A stretch of DNA of 42,450 bases from a bacterium. Its GTDB lineage: Bacteria; Cyanobacteriota; Vampirovibrionia; Gastranaerophilales; Gastranaerophilaceae. Of the stretch, positions 18,151 through 26,673 are shown piece by piece (the first letter of the stretch is position 1; each line of letters begins with the position of its first letter). The stretch lies in the NCBI GenBank assembly GCA_017629215.1, contig JAGBXP010000003.1:1-42450 (forward strand), read 5' to 3'. The notes under the pieces were generated by a model that was not told where the DNA came from, ran no database searches, and was given only the letters and a program-made list of their open reading frames with translations. Made by a program: the position numbers and the translations under genes.

Positions 18151-19014
18151 ATGAAAGAACAAGACTTTTTAAATATCATAAAAAGAGAAACTAATAGCCA
18201 TTATATCGGAGATGATTGTGCTTACCTAAAAGAGCTTGGAATTGTTATAACCCAAGATAATTTCGTTGAAAACGTACACTTTAAAAGAGAATGGGCTACA
18301 CCTTTTCAAATCGGATACAAAGCTGTAACTGTTAATATTAGCGATATTTTAGCTTCAGGTGCAGAACCAGCATACTTAACGATTGGTTTATCTATACCAA
18401 ATGTAAATAATGAGTTTATAGAGGAACTCTACAGAGGCATCAAAGCTGGATCACATGGTGCAGAAATAATTGGTGGTGATATCACTGGTGGAGATAAAAT
18501 TTTTATATCAATTACAGCCATAGGCAAAACCCACAGTCGTAAAATAGCCTCTAGAAATCATGCGAAAAATGGTTATGTAGTTATTGCTTCTGGTGAATTT
18601 GGAGAAAGTGCAAAAGGCTTAGACGAATTAAAAAAAGGATTAAAAAACACTCCTTCAATTAATACTCATTTAGAGCCAAAGCTTGATATTCAATTCTCTG
18701 AAAGCATTTCAACAAGAATAAAAACTGATTACGCAATGATGGACACTTCTGATGGATTAGCTGATGCTTTATTTCAGATAGCTAAATCTAGCAACGTGAA
18801 AATTATTACAACAAATATTGAAGGAATGTTTGGTGCTGAAGATTACAAGCTTATTGCAGCTGTCCCAAAAGATTTTCTTAGTAGTATAAGTGATTACAAA
18901 ATTATAGGTTCTGTTGTTAATTTTGACGGTTCTTTTTTACAGATTGATAACAAGCAATATTCAAGCTATGATGAATTAGCTTTATATAATCATTTCGGAG
19001 ACAATAATGAATAA
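18151..19014 (+). CDS. thiL: Thiamine-monophosphate kinase
   Basis: ThiL phosphorylates thiamine monophosphate to thiamine diphosphate, the active cofactor. The 287-residue protein is slightly shorter than usual. Motifs are IGDDCAYL (19-26, metal-binding aspartates), NISDILASGAEP (62-73), GGDITGGDKI (108-117) and MMDTSDGLADAL (196-207). It begins 3 bases after mlaD stops and overlaps ispD by 8 bases, so it is part of the same transcript. Confidence 0.92.
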   Translation: MKEQDFLNIIKRETNSHYIGDDCAYLKELGIVITQDNFVENVHFKREWATPFQIGYKAVTVNISDILASGAEPAYLTIGLSIPNVNNEFIEELYRGIKAGSHGAEIIGGDITGGDKIFISITAIGKTHSRKIASRNHAKNGYVVIASGEFGESAKGLDELKKGLKNTPSINTHLEPKLDIQFSESISTRIKTDYAMMDTSDGLADALFQIAKSSNVKIITTNIEGMFGAEDYKLIAAVPKDFLSSISDYKIIGSVVNFDGSFLQIDNKQYSSYDELALYNHFGDNNE

Positions 19015-19657
19015 ATTTTCTTTAATTATAACTGCTGGTGGCACTTCCACACGATATGGAAATAGCAATAAACTGTTAGAAATAATACAAAATAAAACAG
19101 TAATAGAACATACCGTATCAACCTTTCTTAACTTTGAGAATATTACAGAAATTATTATCCCAACAAACTCCGATATAAGAGAACAGTTTAAACGTCTACT
19201 CCACGACAGTAGAATTAATATTGTTGAGAATGGAGAGTCTCGACAAAAATCTGTTTTTAAAGCTCTACAATACGTAACAAATGACTATGTTATCATCCAC
19301 GATGGAGCTAGACCACTTATTGAGCAAAATGTAATTGCTAAAACAATAGAAGATGTTATCAAATATTCTGCTGTATCTGTTATGACAAAAACAACTGATA
19401 CAATAAAAGAAGTTGATGAAAATGGACGTATTATAAAAACCATTGATCGAACTAAGTTATACAACACACAAACCCCACAAGCTTTTAGAACTGACCTCAT
19501 CCTAAAAGCTCATAATGAATTAAAAAATGGAAACTATACTGACGATGCTTCTATGTTAGAAGCATTAAACATCCCTGTATATATTGTCAATGGTAATTAT
19601 ACCAATATTAAAATTACTAATAAAAGCGACTTAGATTTTGCAAAACTTTATATATAA
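19007..19657 (+). CDS. ispD: 2-C-methyl-D-erythritol 4-phosphate cytidylyltransferase
   Basis: IspD couples CTP to methylerythritol phosphate in the non-mevalonate isoprenoid pathway. The 216-residue protein has the CTP loop TAGGTSTRYGNSNK (9-22, with Arg16 and Lys22), GESRQKSV (76-83), HDGARP (98-103) and TPQAFRTDLI. The first glycine-loop residue pair is TA instead of the common AA. It is the last gene of the mla operon. TarI-type ribitol cytidylyltransferases are related, but the motifs fit IspD. Confidence 0.92.
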   Translation: MNKFSLIITAGGTSTRYGNSNKLLEIIQNKTVIEHTVSTFLNFENITEIIIPTNSDIREQFKRLLHDSRINIVENGESRQKSVFKALQYVTNDYVIIHDGARPLIEQNVIAKTIEDVIKYSAVSVMTKTTDTIKEVDENGRIIKTIDRTKLYNTQTPQAFRTDLILKAHNELKNGNYTDDASMLEALNIPVYIVNGNYTNIKITNKSDLDFAKLYI

Positions 19658-19734
19658 CTACATTACTAATTATTTTTGGGCATTATTTATCAAGAAATTG
19701 CTTTTATATTTAAAACACTATAAGGTATTTTATT

Positions 19735-20619
19735 ATGAGAAAATTATTTGTATATCTAAACATTTTTTTTGCCTTACTAATATTAATACCAACTGCGAAT
19801 TGTTTTAGTATTAGCAACACAACTATTTCAAAAATAGAGAATGATATTTTTGGGTTTGAATACAACAATGATACACCTCAAAAACGAATTGCACGCTTAG
19901 AAAAAACTATTTACGGTAAAGAAAATAACGGTGATATAAATAAAAGAATAGAAAAACTTTCAAAAGATGTTACAGCTGAACAGATTGGATTAGAAATTCC
20001 TCCTGTTGAAGATACCTTTAGTCAGCAAGAAGAGATTGTTGCTGATAATACAGTAAACTATCCAATAGTTGATGAAATTGAACAAAAAATATTTAATAAG
20101 ACTTTTAAAGAAAGAGACTTTCACACACGTATTGTAACAATCGAAAGAAAACTATTTGGGAAAATCTATGACGTTGAAGATTATTCTACAAGGATGGATA
20201 GAATAAAAGCTGAAGTCATGCCAGAACGACTAGCTAGAGAAAAAGTTTTTGGCTATGATAATACAGATGAAATGCTAAGCTCAAATGATATGTCAGGTTT
20301 GAATTTCAACAGATATGCTACTACAAGACCTTACGGACAAGAAAATTATACAAGACCTTATGCTAACTATGGAGAGATGACTGGAGGAGCTTACCCTATT
20401 GATAACAATATCAACAGCGAACTCGCTCAATTAGAATACGATACCTTTGGCACTGAATTCTCAAACGATGATACTTCTACAAGGATAAAACGACTTAATA
20501 GCGTAAATAAAGCCAAAAAATCTACAAATAAATATGATTCTGCAAAATTTCAACAGAGGATGTCAACAGCTATGGAAATAGGAGCAATGCTCTTAATGAT
20601 ATTAGCAATGGTATTATAA
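19735..20619 (+). CDS. Exported repeat protein, unknown function
   Basis: The 294-residue protein begins with a signal-type segment (MRKLF then a hydrophobic run to about residue 20, ANC at 21-23, so a lipoprotein or ordinary cleavage is possible). It contains about five copies of a short helical repeat with pattern I/L-E-x-x-x-F/Y-G then D and R-I-x-x-L, near residues 33-56, 55-76, 114-137, 136-157 and 231-254. A Tyr/Arg/Gly/Asn-rich linker occupies about 185-225, and the C-terminus ends in a membrane helix (about 278-294). The gene stands alone after ispD. I do not recognise the family. Confidence 0.7.
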   Translation: MRKLFVYLNIFFALLILIPTANCFSISNTTISKIENDIFGFEYNNDTPQKRIARLEKTIYGKENNGDINKRIEKLSKDVTAEQIGLEIPPVEDTFSQQEEIVADNTVNYPIVDEIEQKIFNKTFKERDFHTRIVTIERKLFGKIYDVEDYSTRMDRIKAEVMPERLAREKVFGYDNTDEMLSSNDMSGLNFNRYATTRPYGQENYTRPYANYGEMTGGAYPIDNNINSELAQLEYDTFGTEFSNDDTSTRIKRLNSVNKAKKSTNKYDSAKFQQRMSTAMEIGAMLLMILAMVL

Positions 20620-21198
20620 TTTTGACCAAATATGCGCAGAGATGATAGAACCAATACCCTCATCACTTATATACTGTATCGGTTTATTATGATAATTCTG
20701 TCCCAAGCAAATTACTAGGTCTTTTTGCTCATCTAAACCATGAAAACATACAAAAGAGTTTGACTTTCTATTGAATATTTGCTGAAACATGTTACCTAAT
20801 GCTCCCAAATTTAAAATCGAAACCAATGGCTTATCATTTTTTCTCATAATTAAAAATGGTTTTTCATAACCATTATAATTCAAATCACTAAATATATCAG
20901 GCTGTTCTTCTCTAAGTCCCATAATTAATGAATAATATGAATTTGGAGTAAATAAATGTTTATAAGACTCATGCGCATTAAAACCTTCCATTTTTACAAT
21001 TTTTGTCATAAGTTCTTTATAAATTCCCTCATTATCATAAACATAAGAACTTGCAATTCTATTGTAACAACGCTTAAAAGCTTCTTTGTATTCAGCAGAT
21101 TTAAAAGATGGTAAATCTGTTCTTGGAGCTTCAGCTTTAATACTATTTTTTCTTTGAATATTTAAACTCCTAAATGAATTGATTGGATTGACTAACAT
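20614..21198 (-). CDS. Hypothetical protein with N-terminal PSFKS segment
   Basis: The ATG at 21198 is chosen because GAGGTT lies 8 bases upstream; the frame is open 17 codons further but without a ribosome binding site. The protein is then about 194 residues, polar and mixed in structure. Its N-terminus reads MLVNPINSF and later LPSFKSAEY, a kind of leader also seen in other hypothetical proteins here. There is no signal peptide or membrane segment. The stop overlaps the stop of the convergent repeat-protein gene in a shared TTATAA. Function unknown. Confidence 0.65.
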   Translation of the reverse strand: MLVNPINSFRSLNIQRKNSIKAEAPRTDLPSFKSAEYKEAFKRCYNRIASSYVYDNEGIYKELMTKIVKMEGFNAHESYKHLFTPNSYYSLIMGLREEQPDIFSDLNYNGYEKPFLIMRKNDKPLVSILNLGALGNMFQQIFNRKSNSFVCFHGLDEQKDLVICLGQNYHNKPIQYISDEGIGSIISAHIWSKL

Positions 21199-21268
21199 AC
21201 AAATAACCTCTAATAATATAATACAACGATAACAGATTGATAATAGCATGGATCTAAAAATAAAACAA

Positions 21269-21682
21269 TTACATATTACTTGTATTTCCTTTGATTATAT
21301 CTGATACCCAAGGCAAATAACTATAATAACCCAGAAATGATGTTATTGCTAAATAAAGGATGATTATAGTTGTACAAGCTTGAACTAATGATAAACCTAA
21401 AAACAAAGCAATCGGCATATTAATCAAATACGGTATAATGTTTAATAAAGGTACTTTAGCAACAATTATATATATAAAATTTGCAAAAACTGAAATCAAA
21501 TAAAATAATATTGAAATAAATATTGATTGAAAAATATGATATTTTAAAAAAGGTCGTACTTCTTTTTTAAAAACCAATGCAATAATTAACCAAACAAAAC
21601 CAACCCCACCTGCTGTTAAATAAGTTAGCATGGCTAAAATTCTTTCTATTGGATACGGTTTGTTATATATTTGCAACGACAT
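21269..21682 (-). CDS. Tic20-like small membrane protein
   Basis: The 137-residue protein has four hydrophobic segments. The first carries ERILAMLTYLTAG, and the loop before the second carries RPFLKYHIFQSIFISIL, like the R-F-x-x-Q-A-I element of Tic20/Ycf60-type proteins. The end YYSYLPWVSDII resembles the P-x-I-S-D-A end of cyanobacterial Tic20 homologues. Tic20 is part of the chloroplast inner-envelope import channel; the role of bacterial homologues is not settled. The start overlaps the TPR gene by 20 bases. DUF4870-type proteins are an alternative. Confidence 0.6.
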   Translation of the reverse strand: MSLQIYNKPYPIERILAMLTYLTAGGVGFVWLIIALVFKKEVRPFLKYHIFQSIFISILFYLISVFANFIYIIVAKVPLLNIIPYLINMPIALFLGLSLVQACTTIIILYLAITSFLGYYSYLPWVSDIIKGNTSNM

Positions 21683-22733
21683 CCTCTTTTCTCACATCAT
21701 TAATATAATCTTCTAAAACCTGTATAAACACTAACTTATATTCATCATTTTCTGGTCTTAAATTTACGGCAGCTCTATAAGAATAAATAGAACGCTCAAC
21801 TTCATTATTCATATAATAAGTGTTTGCAATTAAAACATATAAACTAGGATCTAATTTATTAATTTTTAAAGCTTCCCTATATTGTTCTTCTGCTTCCTTA
21901 TATTTTTTAAGATTAGAATACAAATTACCTAATAGGATATAAGCATTTGCTTCATTAGGTTCAATCTCAATAGCTTTTTTATAAAGCTCTATAGCATCTT
22001 CATTATCCTTTAAATCTGATTTTGCAATAGCATAACAGATATAAGTCTTATAATTATTGCCATCAAGTTTAAGAGCTTTTTCAAAATATTCATAACAAGC
22101 TTCTTTTTGTTTAGAAATTGCTAGTGTATTTGCTATACAAAGTGCTACAGTTTTATTCTCTGGAGCTAAGTCAAATACCCTATGATAATAATCTAAAGCC
22201 TTTTCGTAATCATATAATTTATAGCAAACATTTCCTAAATCAATTAACGCTGTAACATTTAGAGGATCTAATGACAATGATTTTTCATAATAAGCCCTTG
22301 CCTCAACATAATCCTCATAATCGTGATAGAGTAACGCTATAGCATTATAAATTTCAGGATCATTGGAATTAAAATCTAAAGTTCTTGAATAATAATATAA
22401 GGCCTTTGAAAAATTCTTTAACTCAGCATAAGTATTACCGAGGTTGTAATAAACTAGATAATTACTTGGATTGACAACCATTGCTTCATTAAAATATTTG
22501 ATAGCTTTTTTGTACTCTTTTGCATAAAACCAAATGCTTCCTATATTCAAAAGAGCTTGTATATCCTTTGAATCAATCTGTAATAAGCTTTCATATACAG
22601 AAATAACTTTTTCATACTCACTAGCCATTGCATAATACTTCGCTAATTCATGATAATTTTCTGTATTGTTTGGCTCAATTGCCATCTTTAAAACAGTTTT
22701 TTCAATTGCTTTATCTAAATCTTTTTTATCCAT
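21663..22733 (-). CDS. TPR-repeat protein
   Basis: The protein is about 356 residues of tandem tetratricopeptide repeats, some nine to ten copies with the usual A/G-x-x-Y spacing (for example YNLGNTYAELKNFSKALYYY). TPRs bind partner proteins. There is no signal peptide, so it is cytoplasmic. ATG 22733 has a GAGAG ribosome binding site, whereas the ATG five codons upstream (22748) has none. It lies between rsfS and the Tic20-like gene in one leftward operon. Partner unknown. Confidence 0.85.
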   Translation of the reverse strand: MDKKDLDKAIEKTVLKMAIEPNNTENYHELAKYYAMASEYEKVISVYESLLQIDSKDIQALLNIGSIWFYAKEYKKAIKYFNEAMVVNPSNYLVYYNLGNTYAELKNFSKALYYYSRTLDFNSNDPEIYNAIALLYHDYEDYVEARAYYEKSLSLDPLNVTALIDLGNVCYKLYDYEKALDYYHRVFDLAPENKTVALCIANTLAISKQKEACYEYFEKALKLDGNNYKTYICYAIAKSDLKDNEDAIELYKKAIEIEPNEANAYILLGNLYSNLKKYKEAEEQYREALKINKLDPSLYVLIANTYYMNNEVERSIYSYRAAVNLRPENDEYKLVFIQVLEDYINDVRKEDVVANI

Positions 22734-22754
22734 AAATAACTCTCTCATTTTTAA

Positions 22755-23150
22755 CTAATTATAATCTGAAAACTCTACAGATTCTTTAAGCCATGTTTCT
22801 TTTGGCACACTATAAGCATGATTCCAAAATTTTTCAATTGCATAAGCTTCTCTATCGTCTTGATGCAAGATATGAATAACAACATCACCGTAATCTATTA
22901 AATTCCAACGATTTTTAGCATCATTTTCTTTACCAAGTGGTAATCTTGAAAAAGTTTGCTTAACCTTATCTGATAAATTTTCAGTCAAAGATTTTACTTG
23001 CGTATTAGATGGTGCAGAACAAATAACAAAATAATCTGCAAATGAAGAAACATTACTAATATTTAATATAGAAATATCTTTTGCGATTTTTTCGTCTAAA
23101 AACCTTGCAAGTACACAAGCAAATTTATATGATGATAAATCTTTTGTCAT
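22755..23150 (-). CDS. rsfS: Ribosomal silencing factor RsfS (Iojap family)
   Basis: RsfS binds protein uL14 on the 50S subunit and prevents joining to 30S during starvation. The 131-residue protein has the family core: SSFADYFVICSA (35-46), N-T-Q-V shortly after, and WNLIDYGDVVIHILHQDDREAYAIEKFW. Length is normal. It is 13 bases downstream of rpiB. Confidence 0.93.
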   Translation of the reverse strand: MTKDLSSYKFACVLARFLDEKIAKDISILNISNVSSFADYFVICSAPSNTQVKSLTENLSDKVKQTFSRLPLGKENDAKNRWNLIDYGDVVIHILHQDDREAYAIEKFWNHAYSVPKETWLKESVEFSDYN

Positions 23151-23163
23151 TAAAATCTCCCAT

Positions 23164-23586
23164 TTAATACATATCTATTCTGGTCTTATGGCGTCCGCCT
23201 TCAAACTCTGTATTTAACCAAATGTCAACAATGTCTTTTGCAAGACCAACACCTGTTATTCTCTCTCCTAAACATAATATATTAGAATCATTATGTTTTC
23301 TCGTCATTCTTGCTGTAAAAGTATCTGTACAGTGAGAAGCTCTTATTCCCTTAAACCTATTCGCAACAATTGAAACTCCTACACCAGTACCACAAATTAA
23401 AATCCCTTTGTTACCAGAATTAATAACCTCTTGAGCAAGAGCCTTTGCTATTAAAGGATAATCATAAGCCTCAGAACTATGGCAACCAAAATCTTCAACA
23501 GCATAATCAAGCATCCTCAAATGCTCAATTATCTCTCTTTTTAAATTATATCCACCGTGATCTGAACCGATTAATATTTTAGCCAT
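23164..23586 (-). CDS. rpiB: Ribose-5-phosphate isomerase B
   Basis: RpiB interconverts ribose 5-phosphate and ribulose 5-phosphate in the pentose phosphate pathway. The 140-residue protein shows GSDHGGYNLK (7-16, substrate His), the catalytic Cys in ICGTGVGVSIVANR (63-76), and SNILCLGER. It is the first gene of the leftward rpiB-rsfS-TPR-Tic20-like operon. Confidence 0.95.
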   Translation of the reverse strand: MAKILIGSDHGGYNLKREIIEHLRMLDYAVEDFGCHSSEAYDYPLIAKALAQEVINSGNKGILICGTGVGVSIVANRFKGIRASHCTDTFTARMTRKHNDSNILCLGERITGVGLAKDIVDIWLNTEFEGGRHKTRIDMY

Positions 23587-23749
23587 ATTTCCTTTTTAGA
23601 TAACTACAGTGATTGTAACATTTATGTGCGAATTAATCAACATCTATTTAAAAACATCAATGGTACCATCTTAAAATATAAATTATTTATAAAAACTAGT
23701 TGATTGTTACAAAAATTTAATAATATTTCATTGAATTGTGTATAAACTC

Positions 23750-23778
23750 TCGACAATAAATATTTTTTCATATATTAT
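23750..23778 (+). promoter_or_regulatory. Promoter of rplI
   Basis: TCGACA (23750-23755) and TATTAT (23773-23778) are spaced exactly 17 bases apart, about 40 bases before the rplI start. The leader then carries AAAAGGAG. Confidence 0.55.
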
Positions 23779-23819
23779 AAAGACAATACACTAGCATTAT
23801 AGTAAAAGGAGAAAATGAA

Positions 23820-24320
23820 ATGCAAGTAATATTGAAAAAAGATGTTCAAAACCTTGGCGAAGCAGGTGAATTAGTAAATGTTAAAGATGGTTATGCAAGA
23901 AACTTCTTAATACCTAAGAATTTTGCTGAAATTGCAACAGAAGGAGCTTTAAAAAATAGAGAACAAAATTTAGCTAGAATTCAAGCTAAACAAGAAAAAT
24001 TACATCAAGAAGCTTTAGCAAAAGCTGCTGAAATCGAAAAACTTGGACAATTAGAGCTTTCTGCAAAAGCTGGTGAAAGTGGAAAATTGTTCGGAACTAT
24101 CACTACTAAAAAACTTTGTGAAGAACTAAAAGAAAAAGCTAATATTGAAGTTGATAGAAAAACTGTTTCACTAAATGCACCTATCAATAAAATTGGTGAA
24201 TTTACAATGTTAATTAAATTAACTTCAAAAGTTAGAACTGAACTAAAAGTTATTGTTACAGCTTCAGAAGTTGTTAAAGAATCAATCGAAGAAATTGTTG
24301 AAGAAACTATTGAAGCATAA
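23820..24320 (+). CDS. rplI: 50S ribosomal protein bL9
   Basis: bL9 binds 23S rRNA and helps keep reading frame. The N-terminal RNA-binding domain (MQVILKKDVQNLGEAGELVNV with GYARNFLIP at 24-32) is joined by a long helix to the C-terminal domain (GKLFGTITTK, about 80-89). At 166 residues it has a short acidic extension (EEIVEETIEA). It is monocistronic here, bounded by its own promoter and a strong terminator; it lacks the rpsF-rpsR neighbours common elsewhere. Confidence 0.96.
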   Translation: MQVILKKDVQNLGEAGELVNVKDGYARNFLIPKNFAEIATEGALKNREQNLARIQAKQEKLHQEALAKAAEIEKLGQLELSAKAGESGKLFGTITTKKLCEELKEKANIEVDRKTVSLNAPINKIGEFTMLIKLTSKVRTELKVIVTASEVVKESIEEIVEETIEA

Positions 24321-24340
24321 TTATTTTAATGATAATATAA

Positions 24341-24375
24341 AATGTGTCGATCGTATAAAATCGACACATTTTTTT
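24341..24375 (+). terminator. Intrinsic terminator of rplI
   Basis: A perfect 11-base-pair stem (24341-24351 with 24360-24370) with an 8-base loop is followed by a T tract. Confidence 0.9.
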
Positions 24376-24391
24376 ATAGAAGAGAGAACTC

Positions 24392-25453
24392 ATGAATTTA
24401 GTAACTAGATGTATTCCTTTAGGAACATTACCTTATGATAATATTGATTCTACAACGAGGATGAGCGCTAAAATCTTTGAGCGCGCTCCTTTCATTGCTT
24501 TACTTCCAAATGTTTCTTGCGATGATACCCTACTAAAAAGAACACTCTTAAATATCCCAGGTGTCCAATTTGAGAACAACGAGGTTAAAATAATCACATC
24601 GACAAAAGATTATAAACAAGAACTAAAAAAGCTTGAAAAAGCCTTTAATTCACCTACTAGCGAAAACCTTGAGCCTTTTGCGATAGATTCTCCGTTTATT
24701 GAAAAATATTTTCAATTAATTAATAAATTCAAATCGCCAAATTCAGTAATTAATTTACTAGGACCTTTTACATTATCACAAAATCTTATCAACATAGCAG
24801 AAGAACAGATGCTAGTGGATAAAACATTTAGAAAACTTTTCATCCAAAGTGTTTGCGTCAAAGCTCTTTGGGCAATTAATAAAATAAAAGCAATCAACAG
24901 TAATATAACCCCTGTAATTATGTTAGAAGAACCTCAACTTGCACAGTTAGGTAACTTAAAACGTGAAAACGAAGATGTTACAATAGAGCTTGTAACCTCA
25001 CTATTTACACGTGTTGTTGATAAGCTTAAAAGTGCTGGTGCAATTGTAGGAATACAATGTTTAGAAAAATGTGATTGGAAAATTCCTATCAGTTCAGGCG
25101 TAGACATAATTTCTTATGATGCATATAACAATCCTAATAATTTATGTATAATACCAGAACAAATTGAAGAATTCCTTAGACGTGGTGGTAAAATAAATTG
25201 GGGAATAGTACCTGTTAAAAATGAGACTCTTATTAAAAAATTAAATATTGATGAATTGTCAAAGCGTTTATTCACTACAATGCAAGGTCTTATTAATGCA
25301 GGCGTACCCGAACATTATGTTTATAATTCAGCTTTAGTCTCCATACAAGGAAATGTAGATAAGTTACCTATTATTTTCGCAGAGAAAGCTATTATATTAG
25401 CTTCACAACTTGCACAAAAAATCCCTTTAAAAACACAAACTGCAAATCATTAA
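24392..25453 (+). CDS. MetE/UROD-superfamily protein
   Basis: The 353-residue protein shows the order of motifs of cobalamin-independent methionine synthase C-terminal domains: GPFT (124-127), LEEPQL (178-183), IQCLEKCDW (221-229), SYDAY (241-245) and GKINWGIVPV (266-275). In true MetE the zinc site begins His-x-Cys; here the His position appears to be Ile221, while Cys223 and Cys227 remain. It may therefore not be a classical zinc methyltransferase. It begins with a GAGAG site after the rplI terminator. UROD-like or core-MetE-like function are both possible. Its stop overlaps the convergent neighbour. Confidence 0.65.
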   Translation: MNLVTRCIPLGTLPYDNIDSTTRMSAKIFERAPFIALLPNVSCDDTLLKRTLLNIPGVQFENNEVKIITSTKDYKQELKKLEKAFNSPTSENLEPFAIDSPFIEKYFQLINKFKSPNSVINLLGPFTLSQNLINIAEEQMLVDKTFRKLFIQSVCVKALWAINKIKAINSNITPVIMLEEPQLAQLGNLKRENEDVTIELVTSLFTRVVDKLKSAGAIVGIQCLEKCDWKIPISSGVDIISYDAYNNPNNLCIIPEQIEEFLRRGGKINWGIVPVKNETLIKKLNIDELSKRLFTTMQGLINAGVPEHYVYNSALVSIQGNVDKLPIIFAEKAIILASQLAQKIPLKTQTANH

Positions 25454-26571
25454 TCAGCCTCAGTCAACATATTATTATCAATGAAAATGGTATTTCTAAT
25501 AAAAGAATGAGCCATGAGCAGTAAATATGGATTCATCTCATTAGTAGCTGACAAGTTTACTTTTGTTTCATTTACTTCTAATATATTTTCTTTCATTGAC
25601 TGAACTGCTTCTATATCAACTGATGTATTCATAGCGTGAGCGTTGCTTTCTTCCATTAGAGTTTTTTGAAGTAATCTCTTTGGAAATTTTTCAGAACAAA
25701 CAATAAAGACCTCAACGGAATTTGAGGTCGTTAACACGAACTCGCCCTTCAAATTCCCAAAGTTTTTGGTCTGGATTAAAACAACTAATTTTGAATTATT
25801 AGACTCAGTTTCTCCATCCTCAGTTGTAATCTCTAAATCAAAACCAACCCCTTCATTTAAAGGCAACCAAGGTAAATACAACATCATTAAACTTTTTAAA
25901 GTTTGAGCTGGATTATTCGACTCAGCCATTGACATACACGAATTAATAATGCTTAAATTTTCTTGTATTTGTTCATTGCTAATCCCTTGTTTTGAAGCTG
26001 ATGCCATTGCTACAATCAATGCAGCTACAGCTTCTTTACCATTTTGCAAGATAACCTTTGAAACATCTGATAAAAGTATCATACCATTGAACATTAATGC
26101 AACACTGGAAGCTTTGTCGTTTTGTATAATATTAGGATTTACCATTTTCCCTTGCAAATCAATATTCAAAGGTAAATTTTCATCAAACAAAGCATTCAAC
26201 GGAGATTGCGTATTTAATAAATTAGGATTAATTCCATTCAGCCCCAGTGTACCACCTGCTAGAGGTCTATTTTGATTTTGCAGACCTAATAAAATCTGTC
26301 CAAGTGTTTGAGGTAAACCTAAAAGATTTTTTATAAACACTGATCTATCCATTCCAGCTAATGTATTCATTTGGAGTAAATTATTCATTCCATTCATTGA
26401 TGCAATATTTTGTAATGATAAATTAGAATTTGGTTTTGAATTAGTCAAAGATGAGTTTAATTCTGGAGCAAAGCCTCCGACTTTTGAACTCTCTTCTTTT
26501 TTTATTTTTCTTAAAAACAATTCAGAATTTTGTAATCCTAATATTATTTTACTTATATTAAAGCCATCCAT
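25450..26571 (-). CDS. Hypothetical protein with FliK-like C-terminal region
   Basis: The 373-residue protein has a low-complexity N-terminal part rich in Asn, Leu, Gly and Gln (about 30-150), a helical middle, and a C-terminal beta-rich part (about 235-310). That part, reading PWLPLNEGVGFDLEI, then KLVVLIQTKNFGNLKGEFVLT and VEVFIVC, resembles the C-terminal domain of flagellar hook-length control protein FliK. No flagellar gene lies nearby, so this is tentative. No clear ribosome binding site precedes the ATG. Convergent with the MetE-like gene. Confidence 0.55.
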   Translation of the reverse strand: MDGFNISKIILGLQNSELFLRKIKKEESSKVGGFAPELNSSLTNSKPNSNLSLQNIASMNGMNNLLQMNTLAGMDRSVFIKNLLGLPQTLGQILLGLQNQNRPLAGGTLGLNGINPNLLNTQSPLNALFDENLPLNIDLQGKMVNPNIIQNDKASSVALMFNGMILLSDVSKVILQNGKEAVAALIVAMASASKQGISNEQIQENLSIINSCMSMAESNNPAQTLKSLMMLYLPWLPLNEGVGFDLEITTEDGETESNNSKLVVLIQTKNFGNLKGEFVLTTSNSVEVFIVCSEKFPKRLLQKTLMEESNAHAMNTSVDIEAVQSMKENILEVNETKVNLSATNEMNPYLLLMAHSFIRNTIFIDNNMLTEAD

Positions 26572-26617
26572 AATTTAATTATATCAATAATTTTCGCTAA
26601 ATCAATCTTTATATTAG

Positions 26618-26650
26618 CAAGTGGGTATTTGGAATTCAAACACCCACTTG
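26618..26650 (-). terminator. Terminator downstream of the phosphoesterase gene
   Basis: CAAGTGGGT (26618-26626) pairs with ACCCACTTG (26642-26650), and an inner TTTG/CAAA extends the stem. The strong GC core suits a terminator for the leftward gene, though the following T tract is weak. Confidence 0.6.
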
Positions 26651-26673
26651 TTACTCTAAAATTATAATACTAA

